This document shows, piece by piece, positions 47,207-56,164 of a DNA stretch of 64,000 bases. Positions within the stretch are counted from its first letter, which is position 1. Each line of letters starts with the position of its first letter. A program made the translations under genes and the position numbers. Under the pieces are notes generated by a model. That model worked only from the letters and a program-made list of their open reading frames with translations. It did no database searches and was not told the DNA's origin. Source of the DNA: Flavobacterium sp. KS-LB2 (GTDB taxonomy: Bacteria; Bacteroidota; Bacteroidia; Flavobacteriales; Flavobacteriaceae); assembly GCF_036895565.1 (NCBI RefSeq), contig NZ_CP145904.1, forward strand, positions 2,108,001-2,172,000, written 5' to 3'.

Positions 47207-47902
47207 ATGAAACTAAACTGTGTTGTAGTAGATGATAGTTCTATTCAGAGGATGATTATCGCAAAGTTAGTTAATAATCATCAAAATTTACACTTAATCG
47301 GTGATTTTTCTAATGCAATCGAAGCTCGAAGTTGTATGTCGATACACAATGTAGATCTTATCTTCTTGGATATCGAAATGCCAGTAATCAGCGGCTTTGA
47401 TTTTTTGGATGGATTAAAAGTAAAACCTCAAATTATTTTCATAACCTCAAAAGCTGAGTACGCTATGAAAGCTTTTGATTATGATGCTACAGACTATCTT
47501 CAAAAACCAATTGCAATCGATAGATTCAACGCTTCGGTTAAAAGAGCTATTGATTTACACCTACTTAAAAAAGAAAACAAAGAAGAAGAAGGAGAACATA
47601 TTTTCATTAAAAGTAATTTAAAAAAATTGAAAATATTCACTTCTAAAATAAAATGGATTGAAGCCTTTGGTGATTATGTTAGAGTAGTTACAGAAGAAGA
47701 TAGTAATCTTGTACTTTCAACTATGAAATCTTTTGAAAATGACCTGTCAAAAGAAAAATTTGTACGCGTACACAAATCCTACATTATCAACATTGATAAA
47801 GTCGAACGTTTCAACAGTAAGTTTGCCGAAATTGGAGTGACAAAAATTCCTTTGAGCCGACACAAAAAAGAAGATTTAGTTAAAGCACTTGCCTTTTCAT
47901 AG
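47207..47902 (+). CDS. LytTR-family response regulator
   Basis: A 231-residue regulator. The receiver domain (1-120) has acidic residues DD at 9-10, phospho-acceptor D55 in LIFLDIEMPVISG and the KPI lysine. The LytTR DNA-binding domain (about 135-230) has IKSNLKKLKIFTSKIKWIEAFGDYVRVVT, FVRVHKSYIINIDKVERF and PLSRHKKEDL. Its usual partner, a membrane histidine kinase of the LytS/YehU type, is not adjacent, so it is an orphan here. It probably activates transcription from direct repeats; targets unknown. Confidence 0.93.
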   Translation: MKLNCVVVDDSSIQRMIIAKLVNNHQNLHLIGDFSNAIEARSCMSIHNVDLIFLDIEMPVISGFDFLDGLKVKPQIIFITSKAEYAMKAFDYDATDYLQKPIAIDRFNASVKRAIDLHLLKKENKEEEGEHIFIKSNLKKLKIFTSKIKWIEAFGDYVRVVTEEDSNLVLSTMKSFENDLSKEKFVRVHKSYIINIDKVERFNSKFAEIGVTKIPLSRHKKEDLVKALAFS

Positions 47903-47912
47903 GCAACGGAAT

Positions 47913-50363
47913 TTAATAAAAATCGACGTTTGATGTAACTTTTATTGCTCTATATTGAGCAACAGCTTCAAAACTATTCAATATTTTTTGGATAGTTTTT
48001 TTTGTGTTTGCAATTGATACACTTTGAGGGATTTTAATTATAATTGTACGTATATATTCATTCCTAATTCTGCTGATTGCAGGTTCTTCGGGTCCCAGCA
48101 CCGGCATATTCAGATTCTGACTCATCACTTGATACAACCACATCGAACCTTCTTTTAATTTATCAAAATCACGCTGTTTCAAAGTAAGCTTTATAATTCT
48201 GAAATACGGCGGGTATTTATATATCTGGCGGTCATACAATTGTTCTTTATACATACCCAAATAATCATTATTAGTAACTTGCTGTATTGTATTATGATTG
48301 GGATTATAGGTCTGTATAACAACTTTTCCTTGTTTTTCAGAACGCCCAGCTCTTCCTGCAACTTGAGTCATCATTTGAAAACTTCTCTCGAAAGCCCTAA
48401 AATCAGGATGATACAACATAGTATCAGCATTCATAATTCCCACTAAACTCACATTATCAAAGTCCAATCCTTTGGCCAGCATTTGTGTTCCAACTAAAAT
48501 ATCCATTTCTCTATTTTTGAAACTATCGATAATCTTTTCGAATCCAAATTTTCCTCTGGTGGTATCCTGATCCATTCTACCAATTTTTGAATTTGGAAAA
48601 ATAGACATTAATTCTTGTTCGATTTGTTCCGTTCCAAAACCTTTAGTAGTCAAATCGACACTGGAACACGAATGACAATGTGTAGGCTTTGCCATCGTAT
48701 ATCCACAATAATGACAACGCAACTGATTTTTATGTTTGTGATAGGTTAAACTCACATCACACTGCTGACATTGGGGTACATGACCACAAGTCATACACTC
48801 TATTACAGGCGAATATCCCCGTCTGTTTTGAAACAAAATAACTTGTTCCCCTAATGACAAAGCGATATTTATTGCTTCAATTAAAACATCACTAAAATGC
48901 CCAGTCATTTTTTTACGAAAGTATTTATCTTTTAAATCCACCAACTCAATATTTGGCATCATTACATTCCCAAATCGCTTCGAAATTTCGACTAGCCCAA
49001 ATTTTTTCGATTGAGCATTAAAATACGTTTCAATACTTGGAGTAGCCGAACCCAAAAGTACTTTTGCTTTATGAGAATGAGCCAAAACTATGGCCGCGTC
49101 TCGCGCGTGGTATCGCGGTGCTGGATCTAATTGTTTAAAAGTAGACTCGTGTTCTTCATCAACTATTATGAATCCGAGATCGTAAAAAGGCAAAAACAAC
49201 GATGACCTCGCTCCTATTACAACCTGTGCTTTCTCTGAATTTACCAAAACCTGATTCCAAACTTCAACACGTTCGTTATTATTGTATTTCGAATGAAAAA
49301 CTGCTACTTTGTTACCAAAATAAGTTCGCAAACGACCAACTAATTGAGTAGTCAAGGCAATTTCAGGCAACAAATACAAGATTTGTTTTCCTGTTTCTAG
49401 ATAATCTTCAATAAGCTTAATATAAATTTCTGTTTTTCCACTCGAAGTAACACCATGCAACAAACACACTTCTTTTTGAGTTAAACTCTCCTTGATTTCG
49501 TTAAAAGCTTTTTGCTGATCTAAACTCAATCGCAATTGATCTTCACGGATTTTTCCTGTAAAATTTACTCGATCTTCCTGAAGAAAATAATCTTCAAATA
49601 TCCCTTTTTCAAGCAATGTCTTAACAATTGCCGAAGAAGAATTAGCCGCTTCTACCAGTTTTTTTACTGTAATTGGCTTTTTCTCAGTAGCGCTCAATTG
49701 AAAATAATTTAAAACAATTTCTTTCTGTTTATTGGCACTCTTAAGCGTTTCTAATAACTCGCTTAATCCTTCGTTTGATTCATATCTTTTATGTAAACGA
49801 ACGCAGCGAACCAGCTTAGGTTTATAGGCTTCCTGTATTTCTTCTTGTAATACTAATATATTTTTATCTACTAATTTTTGAATAACAGGAAAAATATTCT
49901 TCTTATTTAAAATAGCCATTATATCCTGCACTTTTAATGAACTTTGCTGTTGCAAGGCTTCGTAAACTAAAAACTCATCATCTGAAAGTAAGCTTGTATC
50001 TACAACCAAATCCGTTTTTTGAGAAATTACAGTTTCGCTTTCCAGCAAAAGTGCAGTTGGCATCGCGCCACGATATACATCACCAATAGAACACATATAA
50101 TAGGATGCAATCCATTGCCAATGTGCTATTTGAATTTCAGTTACAATGGATTTTTCATCCATAATTTGATGAATTTCCTTTGCTTCGTATAAAGTGGGTT
50201 TGTTTTGATGAATTTCAATTACTAATGCCGTGTAAATTTTACTTTTCCCAAAAGGAACCGCAACTCGCATTCCAATTTTTATATAATGAAACTCCGCTTC
50301 AGAGACACTATAGGTAAAAGTTTTGGCTAAGGAAAGTGGTAAAATTACTTCGACGAAATGCAT
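47913..50363 (-). CDS. priA: Primosomal protein N' (replication restart helicase)
   Basis: An 816-residue 3'-5' DNA helicase that reloads the replisome at stalled forks. N-terminal 3'-DNA-binding domain (FVEVILPLSLAKTFTYSVSE), winged-helix segment, Walker A GVTSSGKTEIY, Walker B DEEH, the helicase motif GSATPSIET, the zinc-binding cysteines inserted between helicase lobes (CMTCGHVPQCQQCD, CHYCGYTMAKPTHCHSC) and the C-terminal AGRAGRSEKQGKV. Full length. Convergent with the LytTR gene, 10 bases apart. Confidence 0.97.
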   Translation of the reverse strand: MHFVEVILPLSLAKTFTYSVSEAEFHYIKIGMRVAVPFGKSKIYTALVIEIHQNKPTLYEAKEIHQIMDEKSIVTEIQIAHWQWIASYYMCSIGDVYRGAMPTALLLESETVISQKTDLVVDTSLLSDDEFLVYEALQQQSSLKVQDIMAILNKKNIFPVIQKLVDKNILVLQEEIQEAYKPKLVRCVRLHKRYESNEGLSELLETLKSANKQKEIVLNYFQLSATEKKPITVKKLVEAANSSSAIVKTLLEKGIFEDYFLQEDRVNFTGKIREDQLRLSLDQQKAFNEIKESLTQKEVCLLHGVTSSGKTEIYIKLIEDYLETGKQILYLLPEIALTTQLVGRLRTYFGNKVAVFHSKYNNNERVEVWNQVLVNSEKAQVVIGARSSLFLPFYDLGFIIVDEEHESTFKQLDPAPRYHARDAAIVLAHSHKAKVLLGSATPSIETYFNAQSKKFGLVEISKRFGNVMMPNIELVDLKDKYFRKKMTGHFSDVLIEAINIALSLGEQVILFQNRRGYSPVIECMTCGHVPQCQQCDVSLTYHKHKNQLRCHYCGYTMAKPTHCHSCSSVDLTTKGFGTEQIEQELMSIFPNSKIGRMDQDTTRGKFGFEKIIDSFKNREMDILVGTQMLAKGLDFDNVSLVGIMNADTMLYHPDFRAFERSFQMMTQVAGRAGRSEKQGKVVIQTYNPNHNTIQQVTNNDYLGMYKEQLYDRQIYKYPPYFRIIKLTLKQRDFDKLKEGSMWLYQVMSQNLNMPVLGPEEPAISRIRNEYIRTIIIKIPQSVSIANTKKTIQKILNSFEAVAQYRAIKVTSNVDFY

Positions 50364-50439
50364 TTATATGTAATTATTGAGTTGTGAATTTATAGTTATG
50401 CTGATTCTTTATTAAGAACTCATAACTCCCAATTTATAA

Positions 50440-50868
50440 TTATTTTACTCTGTTCCAGGTTTGTGTTCTTCCAAATAAAGCTACGCCGATATATCCACGT
50501 ACTTTTAGTTTATCATTTCCTTCGAGAGCTAAAAAGCATTTGTATAATTTTCCTGAAATTGGGTCAAGAATTTTCCCTGAGTTGTATTCATTACCATCTT
50601 TTACAAGTCCTTTGATAACCACTAAACCTAAAACGGGTTTATTTTTTTCGTCACCGGGACAATTTACACACAAGTTTTTTTTCTTTTCTACATCAAATAT
50701 ATCAATTACCTTCCCATAAATTTTCCCAGAACGCTCGTAGATTTCTACAATGGATTTTGCTTTCCCAGTTTCGTCATCAATAGTCTTCCATTTCCCTATT
50801 ACAGTATGATTTTGACCATAGAAAACCATAGAAATAAATAATGCGAGTATTGTTATCTTTTTTTTCAT
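50440..50868 (-). CDS. DUF2147 family exported protein
   Basis: A 142-residue protein with a signal peptide cut near FYGQN. It matches DUF2147 (Pfam PF09917): GKWKTIDDETGKAKSIVEIYERSGKIYGKV, NPG-type turn replaced by NKPVLGLVVIKGL, SGKILDPISGKLYKCFLALEGNDKLKVRGYIGVALFGRTQTW. The family forms a small beta structure in the periplasm; role unknown. The CVNC pair (about 70-73) may form a disulfide. It is followed by priA after 76 bases. Confidence 0.9.
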   Translation of the reverse strand: MKKKITILALFISMVFYGQNHTVIGKWKTIDDETGKAKSIVEIYERSGKIYGKVIDIFDVEKKKNLCVNCPGDEKNKPVLGLVVIKGLVKDGNEYNSGKILDPISGKLYKCFLALEGNDKLKVRGYIGVALFGRTQTWNRVK

Positions 50869-50894
50869 TGTTATACTTTTTTTTAAACTCTATT

Positions 50895-50990
50895 AATCAA
50901 GATTGCTGGGAAAAATCTTTTTTTTATTATCCTTTTAGCAAGAAAAAAGACTATCAGATGACTAGACTTCTGGAACAGGAAATAGCTCCC
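50895..50990 (+). repeat. Dispersed intergenic repeat, degenerate copy
   Basis: Holds GATTGCTGGGAAAAATCTTTTTT at the left, then AGCAAGAAAAAAGA, and ends with GGAACAGGAAATAGCTCC, matching the left and right ends of copies A and B. The centre is diverged. Confidence 0.5.
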
Positions 50991-51008
50991 AATTTTGATT
51001 TAAATAAT

Positions 51009-51917
51009 TTATTCTTTTTTTGCTTTTAATTTATTTACTGTTGCGTTCAATTCGAAACCTAACAACAATATCATGCAGTTAATCCAAATGTAAAACATCA
51101 AGATCAATAATGTACCTATAGACCCATATAATTCATTGTATTTAGAAAACCGTATGACCCAGATTCCAAAAGCATAGGAATCCAGAAGTATCAATATAGT
51201 AGTAAACACAGAACCTATGGATATAAATGCTCTATTTTTATCGTGTTTTGTACCAAACTTGAAAAGTATAGATGTAGTCCCTAAAATCATTAAAATTACA
51301 AATGCATATCTTCCTAAAACTATCAACGCTATTTGATCACTCAATATTGTTTTTTGAATAACAACTTCAAAAACAACTATCGTTGCTACGGTCACAATCA
51401 ATAAAAAAGATAGCAATAAAGACATTCCCAAAGCTACTACATATTGCCTAATGAACCCTCTTTTGATAAGAACATGCCTAGAAGATTCAAATCCTCCAAG
51501 GATCCCATTTAAACCATTTGCCATTAATAAAATGGACAATAAAAACCCATACGAAACTAATCCTGAATGGCTATTATTAAGTATATCAGTGATTATTTTA
51601 TAAATAGCGTCATAAGTATTAGGTGGCACTCCTTCTTTTACAAACAATAAAAAATCTTCCTGAAAACCTTCAATAGGAATATATGGTATGAGATTTAGAA
51701 TAAATAAAGCAAAAGGAAATAATGCCATAAAAAAACTAAATGCAATTGCACTAGCATGGTACGTTAAAGCACTTTCAACAATTCCTAATCCGTATAACTC
51801 CAATAAATCATATAACGACAATCCCTGAAGCCAAGGAAGCTCGATTCTTTTTAGTAGATTAACGAGATTTCGTACTATAGGAATTCTTTGTAATTTAACT
51901 TCTATTTCTTTACTCAT
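51009..51917 (-). CDS. YihY/BrkB family inner-membrane protein
   Basis: A 302-residue integral membrane protein with about six helices, matching the YihY/UPF0761 family (Pfam PF03631): YHASAIAFSFFMALFPFALFILNLIPYIP, NGLNGILGGFESSRHV and GSIGTLLILMFYIWINCMILLLGFELNA. The family was once called RNase BN, wrongly; a transport role is suspected. Its start overlaps the nadC stop by 4 bases, so the two genes are translationally coupled. Confidence 0.93.
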   Translation of the reverse strand: MSKEIEVKLQRIPIVRNLVNLLKRIELPWLQGLSLYDLLELYGLGIVESALTYHASAIAFSFFMALFPFALFILNLIPYIPIEGFQEDFLLFVKEGVPPNTYDAIYKIITDILNNSHSGLVSYGFLLSILLMANGLNGILGGFESSRHVLIKRGFIRQYVVALGMSLLLSFLLIVTVATIVVFEVVIQKTILSDQIALIVLGRYAFVILMILGTTSILFKFGTKHDKNRAFISIGSVFTTILILLDSYAFGIWVIRFSKYNELYGSIGTLLILMFYIWINCMILLLGFELNATVNKLKAKKE

Positions 51918-52771
51918 ATCGCTTTTAAGCTCAAATCCATGTTATAAATAGAATGTGTCAATGCACCTGATGAAATATAATCTACTCCACATTCTGCGTA
52001 ATGATGAATCGTATTTTCATTAATATTCCCAGAAGATTCTGTTTGGCATTTATCACCAATCAAAGCGATCGCTTTTTTAGTGTCTTCGTAATTAAAATTA
52101 TCAATTAAAATTCTAAAAACACCTTCACTCTGCAGAATTTCTTTAATTTCACCTAAATTTCTGGCTTCGACAATGATTTTTAAATCCAAATTATTTGCTG
52201 CTAAAAAGGCTTTAGTTTTGGCTATCGCCAAAGTAATTCCACCAGCAAAATCATTATGATTATCTTTTAGCATAATCATGTCATACAAAGCAAAACGATG
52301 GTTTTCGCCTCCGCCAATTTTTACTGCCCATTTCTCACAAGCTCTAAATCCCGGTGTAGTTTTGCGGGTATCGAGTATTTTAGTTTTTGTTCCTTCTAAT
52401 AAACGAACGTATTCTTTGGTTTTTGTAGCAATTGCAGACATTCTTTGCATTGAATTCAAAACTACACGTTCCGATTTCAAAATAGACTGTGAACTTCCGG
52501 AAACATGAAAAACAATATCGCCCTTTTTTACTGCTGTTCCGTCCTCAATAAAAGTTTCTATTTGCAAATTAGGATCTACATATTCAAAAATCATTTTGGC
52601 GAAAGCCACACCAGCAATTATACCATCTTCTTTTACAAGCAACTTTGCTTTTCCAATTGCAGTGACTGGAATACATGCCAATGAACTGTAATCACCTGGT
52701 CCTACATCTTCTCGAATGGCATTTTGTATTAGTATATTTAACTCGTTTTTAAACTGTATATCGCTAATCAT
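51914..52771 (-). CDS. nadC: Nicotinate-nucleotide diphosphorylase (carboxylating)
   Basis: A 285-residue quinolinate phosphoribosyltransferase that makes nicotinate mononucleotide in de novo NAD synthesis. Conserved segments are REDVGPGDYSSLACIP, GDIVFHVSGSSQSILKSERVVLNSMQRMSAIAT, the catalytic-basic DTRKTTPGFRACEKWAVKIGGGENHRF and MLKDNH, and the C-terminal ECGVDYISSGALTHS. Full length. nadA and nadB are not in the window. It shares four bases with the following YihY gene. Confidence 0.96.
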   Translation of the reverse strand: MISDIQFKNELNILIQNAIREDVGPGDYSSLACIPVTAIGKAKLLVKEDGIIAGVAFAKMIFEYVDPNLQIETFIEDGTAVKKGDIVFHVSGSSQSILKSERVVLNSMQRMSAIATKTKEYVRLLEGTKTKILDTRKTTPGFRACEKWAVKIGGGENHRFALYDMIMLKDNHNDFAGGITLAIAKTKAFLAANNLDLKIIVEARNLGEIKEILQSEGVFRILIDNFNYEDTKKAIALIGDKCQTESSGNINENTIHHYAECGVDYISSGALTHSIYNMDLSLKAI

Positions 52772-52996
52772 TTTTTAAAAAATTTATGGAATGCTAAAAT
52801 ACCATTTATTTTGTGGATTTAAAAATAGGTACGCTTGGTTCTTAAAAAAAAGAGACAAATCAATGACCTTTAACACAATCTCATTTACTTAATTAAGAAA
52901 AAACCACCATTCCATTTTAGTATTAGTTTGATCTTATTTGTAAATTTCATTCGATAAAATCAATTAGTTTATGCCGTACTGTATTATTTAAAATAT

Positions 52997-53004
52997 TATA
53001 TTTG
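52997..53004 (+). promoter_or_regulatory. -7 promoter element for the motif-repeat lipoprotein
   Basis: TATATTTG, 23 bases before the ATG at 53028. The 256-base gap before it, back to nadC, is AT-rich and shows no other structure. Confidence 0.5.
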
Positions 53005-53027
53005 AGCTAATAACTAAAAAACTGATT

Positions 53028-53507
53028 ATGAAATCTTTTTTAAGCCTTGTATTTGTATCATCAATACTATTAACTTCTTGCAAAAAAGAAGTTGAAGCAC
53101 AAAATAATACATCTCCAACAGTTGTAGTTCCATTTACTGAAGTTGGTAAACAAATGAAAAATGAAGCTTCAACAGCAACTCAGGTTCAACCAACTACAAA
53201 TACTGTAAATCCAAATAATACAGTTGCCTCTGCCGGTTCTGTAGCTGCAGGAATGAATCCCGCGCACGGTCAGCCATCTCACCGTTGTGATATTCCTGTT
53301 GGAGCACCATTAAATTCTCCTCCAGCTCCAGCTTCAACCGCAAGCAAACCTGTAGTTCAGCAACAAGCTCAATCAGTTCCTTCAGCTACTGCCACAACTA
53401 CAACACCAGCTGCCGCTATGCCTACACCAGAAGGAATGAATCCGCCACATGGACAAGCGAATCATCGATGTGATATTGCTGTAGGTTCGCCATTACCAAA
53501 ATCATAA
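53028..53507 (+). CDS. Lipoprotein with two copies of an H-x4-H-x-C motif
   Basis: A 159-residue lipoprotein: leader MKSFLSLVFVSSILLTSC with the lipidated cysteine at 18. The rest is low-complexity (Thr, Ala, Pro, Gln) apart from two near-identical 20-residue motifs at about 75-95 and 136-155: G-M-N-P-x-H-G-Q-x-x-H-R-C-D-I-x-V-G-x-P-L, containing H80, H85, C87 and H141, H146, C148. The second closes the protein. Conserved His/His/Cys suggests metal or haem binding; this is inference. I recall similar motifs at the C-termini of other flavobacterial proteins but know no function. Envelope location. Confidence 0.85.
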   Translation: MKSFLSLVFVSSILLTSCKKEVEAQNNTSPTVVVPFTEVGKQMKNEASTATQVQPTTNTVNPNNTVASAGSVAAGMNPAHGQPSHRCDIPVGAPLNSPPAPASTASKPVVQQQAQSVPSATATTTTPAAAMPTPEGMNPPHGQANHRCDIAVGSPLPKS

Positions 53508-53534
53508 TTTAAAATTTATTTAAACGAGCAATTA

Positions 53535-54026
53535 ATGCAACCCTTCCTAATTTTTGATTTTAATTTAAAAAGCGATCTGACCAATTGGAGAATTGTAAAT
53601 GATGCGGTCATGGGAGGACAATCAGAAAGTAAATTCTATCTTAATCTGGATGGAAATGGGACCTTTGAAGGTAACGTTTCTTTAGAAAATAATGGCGGAT
53701 TTTGCGCTGTAAAATATACTTTTGAGCCATTAATTTTAAAAAGCACTACACATTTTTGCATTCGGCTTAAAGGTGACGGTAAACAATATCAATTTAGAGT
53801 AAAAACCCATCGCACAGATTCTCATTCGTATGTGTTTCCATTCCAAACAAATACCGATTGGCAAAACATTGAAATTCCTATCAACGAATTATATCCCGCT
53901 TTTAGAGGACAAAAATTAAATCTGCCTAATTATGACGGTTCTAATTTAGAAGAAATTACATTCTTGATTGGAAATAAAAAAGGCGAACAGTTTCAATTGT
54001 TAATTGATACTATTGAGGTGAAATAA
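53535..54026 (+). CDS. CIA30 family protein
   Basis: A 163-residue protein of the CIA30 family (Pfam PF08547, named after the complex I assembly factor NDUFAF1). It is a jelly-roll, carbohydrate-binding-like fold: LTNWRIVNDAVMGGQSESKF, GTFEGNVSLENNGGFCAVKY, FCIRLKGDGKQYQFRVKT and the C-terminal FLIGNKKGEQFQLLIDTIEV. Bacterial members are not proven to act on complex I. No signal peptide. It follows the lipoprotein by 27 bases and is probably co-transcribed. Confidence 0.9.
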   Translation: MQPFLIFDFNLKSDLTNWRIVNDAVMGGQSESKFYLNLDGNGTFEGNVSLENNGGFCAVKYTFEPLILKSTTHFCIRLKGDGKQYQFRVKTHRTDSHSYVFPFQTNTDWQNIEIPINELYPAFRGQKLNLPNYDGSNLEEITFLIGNKKGEQFQLLIDTIEVK

Positions 54027-54056
54027 AAACAGTTTTACAGATTCAATAATTAGATG

Positions 54057-54089
54057 TTGATTAAAAAACACTGATTTTTTTTATCTTTG
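54057..54089 (+). promoter_or_regulatory. rlmH promoter
   Basis: TTG (54057-54059) and TATCTTTG (54082-54089), separated by 22 bases, at the long end of the accepted spacing; the ATG follows 21 bases later. Confidence 0.6.
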
Positions 54090-54110
54090 CTCCTCTGAAA
54101 TCCAACAAAA

Positions 54111-54584
54111 ATGAACATCAAATTAATTGCTATTGGCAAAACCGATAACAAAGCCTTACAATCTTTAATAGACGATTATACCAAACGTTTATCTTTTTAC
54201 ATTAAATTTGATTTGGATATTATTCCTGATATCAAGAACGTAAAAAACTTATCCGAAAGTCAACAGAAAGAAAAAGAAGGCGAATTGATTTTGGCGAAAA
54301 TTACACCTACGGACCAACTAATTTTGTTGGACGAAAACGGAAAAAACTTTTCCAGTGTAGGTTTTTCAGAAGAATTACAAAAGAAAATGAACTCAGGAGT
54401 AAAGACATTAGTTTTCGTTATTGGCGGTCCTTATGGATTTTCAGATACCGTTTATGCCAAAGCGCAAGGAAAAATATCGCTGTCTTTAATGACGTTCTCC
54501 CACCAAATGGTTCGGTTATTTTTTATCGAACAATTGTATCGCGGCTTTACGATTTTAAGAAACGAACCCTATCATCATCAGTAA
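54111..54584 (+). CDS. rlmH: 23S rRNA (pseudouridine1915-N3)-methyltransferase
   Basis: A 157-residue SPOUT-family methyltransferase acting on pseudouridine 1915 of helix 69 in 23S rRNA. It has MNIKLIAIGKTDNKALQSLIDDYTKRL at the N-terminus, LDENGKNFSSVGFSEEL, the SAM-knot glycine segment FVIGGPYGFSD, SLSLMTFSHQMVRLFFIEQLYRGFTI and the terminal EPYHHQ. Full length; acts on the assembled ribosome. Confidence 0.97.
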   Translation: MNIKLIAIGKTDNKALQSLIDDYTKRLSFYIKFDLDIIPDIKNVKNLSESQQKEKEGELILAKITPTDQLILLDENGKNFSSVGFSEELQKKMNSGVKTLVFVIGGPYGFSDTVYAKAQGKISLSLMTFSHQMVRLFFIEQLYRGFTILRNEPYHHQ

Positions 54585-54616
54585 ATATTTTGTTTACAGT
54601 TTTCTTTGTTTGAAGT

Positions 54617-55249
54617 TTAGTAAATAAATTCTTCCTGTTTTATATTAAATTCTGATGATGGCAGTTTTAAACTATTAATGAAAATTTTGTTTTGAATGTA
54701 ACTTCCAAAATTCAAGTTTTTGTCAAAGCAAAAAATGTATTGGATGGATTTATTATTTAATGATTTATTCAAATAGGTTTGCAACTCTTCTTGTTTTACC
54801 ACAATACCATCCACTAAAACTTCATTGTTTTTGGTAAAAAAGATCGCACCTCCTGACTTTGGTTTTTCCAATTTGTAATACACGTTAGTAAAAGGAATAA
54901 AGGCTAAGTTTTTTCCAATCGTATCGGCGTACGAATAATAATTTTCGGCCTTTTCGTTCTTGTGTGCTTTCTCAGTACGCTTTTTCTCCTGCAACTTGAT
55001 GATTTCCGGAATGGCAAGTCGCAACGGCAAACGTTTGTCTACATTTAGAATCCAATTGGTTGAAATAATACTGTTTTTCCTGTTTACTTCTGCTAGGGTA
55101 TCTTTTCCTTTTGTTCTAAAAAAAATATAGATTGGAGAAAGATCATCTACATTTTTGACAATTGTGGTATTGGCTTTTGGCAGTAAAATATCTTCCTTGT
55201 TTGCACAAGAAAACAGAGCAAAAAGAACAATCAGCGTAAAATATTTCAT
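54617..55249 (-). CDS. Uncharacterised lipoprotein, coupled to folP
   Basis: A 210-residue lipoprotein with the leader MKYFTLIVLFALFSC (lipidated cysteine 15). I do not recognise a family. Its composition is polar, with a lysine/glutamate-rich stretch (LQEKKRTEKAHKNEKAENYY). The ATG overlaps the folP stop by four bases (ATGA), so it is translated after folP from one mRNA; this coupling is of positional interest only and does not show a folate role. Envelope location. Confidence 0.75.
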   Translation of the reverse strand: MKYFTLIVLFALFSCANKEDILLPKANTTIVKNVDDLSPIYIFFRTKGKDTLAEVNRKNSIISTNWILNVDKRLPLRLAIPEIIKLQEKKRTEKAHKNEKAENYYSYADTIGKNLAFIPFTNVYYKLEKPKSGGAIFFTKNNEVLVDGIVVKQEELQTYLNKSLNNKSIQYIFCFDKNLNFGSYIQNKIFINSLKLPSSEFNIKQEEFIY

Positions 55250-56076
55250 CTTTGTAAATTGATTTTATTGAATAATGTAATGCATTCCATAGCTTCTTTT
55301 ACATCGTGAACACGAAGGATTTTTGCTCCTTTTGTCAATGCCAAAGTATTCAAAACCGTAGTTCCGTTTAACGCATTTTCTATTGTTGTCCCAAGTGTTT
55401 TATAAATCATTGATTTTCTGGAAATCCCAACAAGGAGTGGTAACTCCAACATGTTAAACAATTCCATTTTTTGAAAAATTTCGTAATTTTGAGCAGTTGT
55501 TTTGGCAAAGCCAAAGCCTGGATCGATGATTAAATCATTGATTCCAAAACGTCTTGCTTCAGCCACTTTCTCCGAAAAATAGAACAACATTTCTTTTATA
55601 ATATCATCGTAATCTGTGAGCGTTTGCATGGTTTGCGGATTGCCACGCATGTGCATCATGATGTAAGCAACATTATATTTTGCAATTATTTCAAACATTC
55701 TATCATCCAAATTTCCGGCTGCAATATCATTGATAATGGTCGCACCACTTTCAATCGAAGCTTTTGCTACTTCACTTCTAAAGGTGTCAATCGAAATTAT
55801 CGTTTCTGGAAAATGTTTTAGAATCAAATTTACAACAGGAACAACTCTCGAAACTTCTTCTTGTACCGAGACAAATTCTGCATTTGGTTTACTGGAATAC
55901 GCACCAATGTCTATAAAAGTAGCGCCATCTAGCAGCATTTTTTCGACTTGAGCAAGTATTTCAATTTCATTTTTATACTTTCCACCATCAAAAAAAGAGT
56001 TAGGCGTGACATTCAAAATCCCCATTACTTTGGGACTAGATAAGTCAACAAGTATTCCTTTGCAGTTAATAGTCAT
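55246..56076 (-). CDS. folP: Dihydropteroate synthase
   Basis: A 276-residue TIM-barrel enzyme joining p-aminobenzoate with the pterin diphosphate in folate synthesis, the sulfonamide target. Motifs: MGILNVTPNSFFDGGKY, DIGAYSSKP, ISIDTFRSEVAKASIESGATIINDI, MMHMRGNPQTMQ, DLIIDPGFGFAKTTAQNYEIF and LVGISRKSMI. Full length; cytoplasmic. A lipoprotein gene follows with a four-base overlap. Confidence 0.96.
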   Translation of the reverse strand: MTINCKGILVDLSSPKVMGILNVTPNSFFDGGKYKNEIEILAQVEKMLLDGATFIDIGAYSSKPNAEFVSVQEEVSRVVPVVNLILKHFPETIISIDTFRSEVAKASIESGATIINDIAAGNLDDRMFEIIAKYNVAYIMMHMRGNPQTMQTLTDYDDIIKEMLFYFSEKVAEARRFGINDLIIDPGFGFAKTTAQNYEIFQKMELFNMLELPLLVGISRKSMIYKTLGTTIENALNGTTVLNTLALTKGAKILRVHDVKEAMECITLFNKINLQR

Positions 56077-56126
56077 TCGTTTACAGTTTTAAAGACTTCA
56101 AAATTCTACATTCAAAAAAATTATCT

Positions 56127-56134
56127 TATTTTTG
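56127..56134 (+). promoter_or_regulatory. -7 promoter element for the DUF1599 gene
   Basis: TATTTTTG, whose last three bases form an in-frame TTG that is not the start. The ATG is at 56165. No -33 TTG. Confidence 0.5.
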
Positions 56135-56164
56135 AAAAAATTTGAATACAAATATACACCAATA

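Noticed and set aside
53225..53507. Repeated coding motif as a CRISPR or DNA satellite
   Set aside because: The similarity is at the protein level, in frame, and there are only two copies; no regular repeat-spacer pattern exists anywhere in the window.
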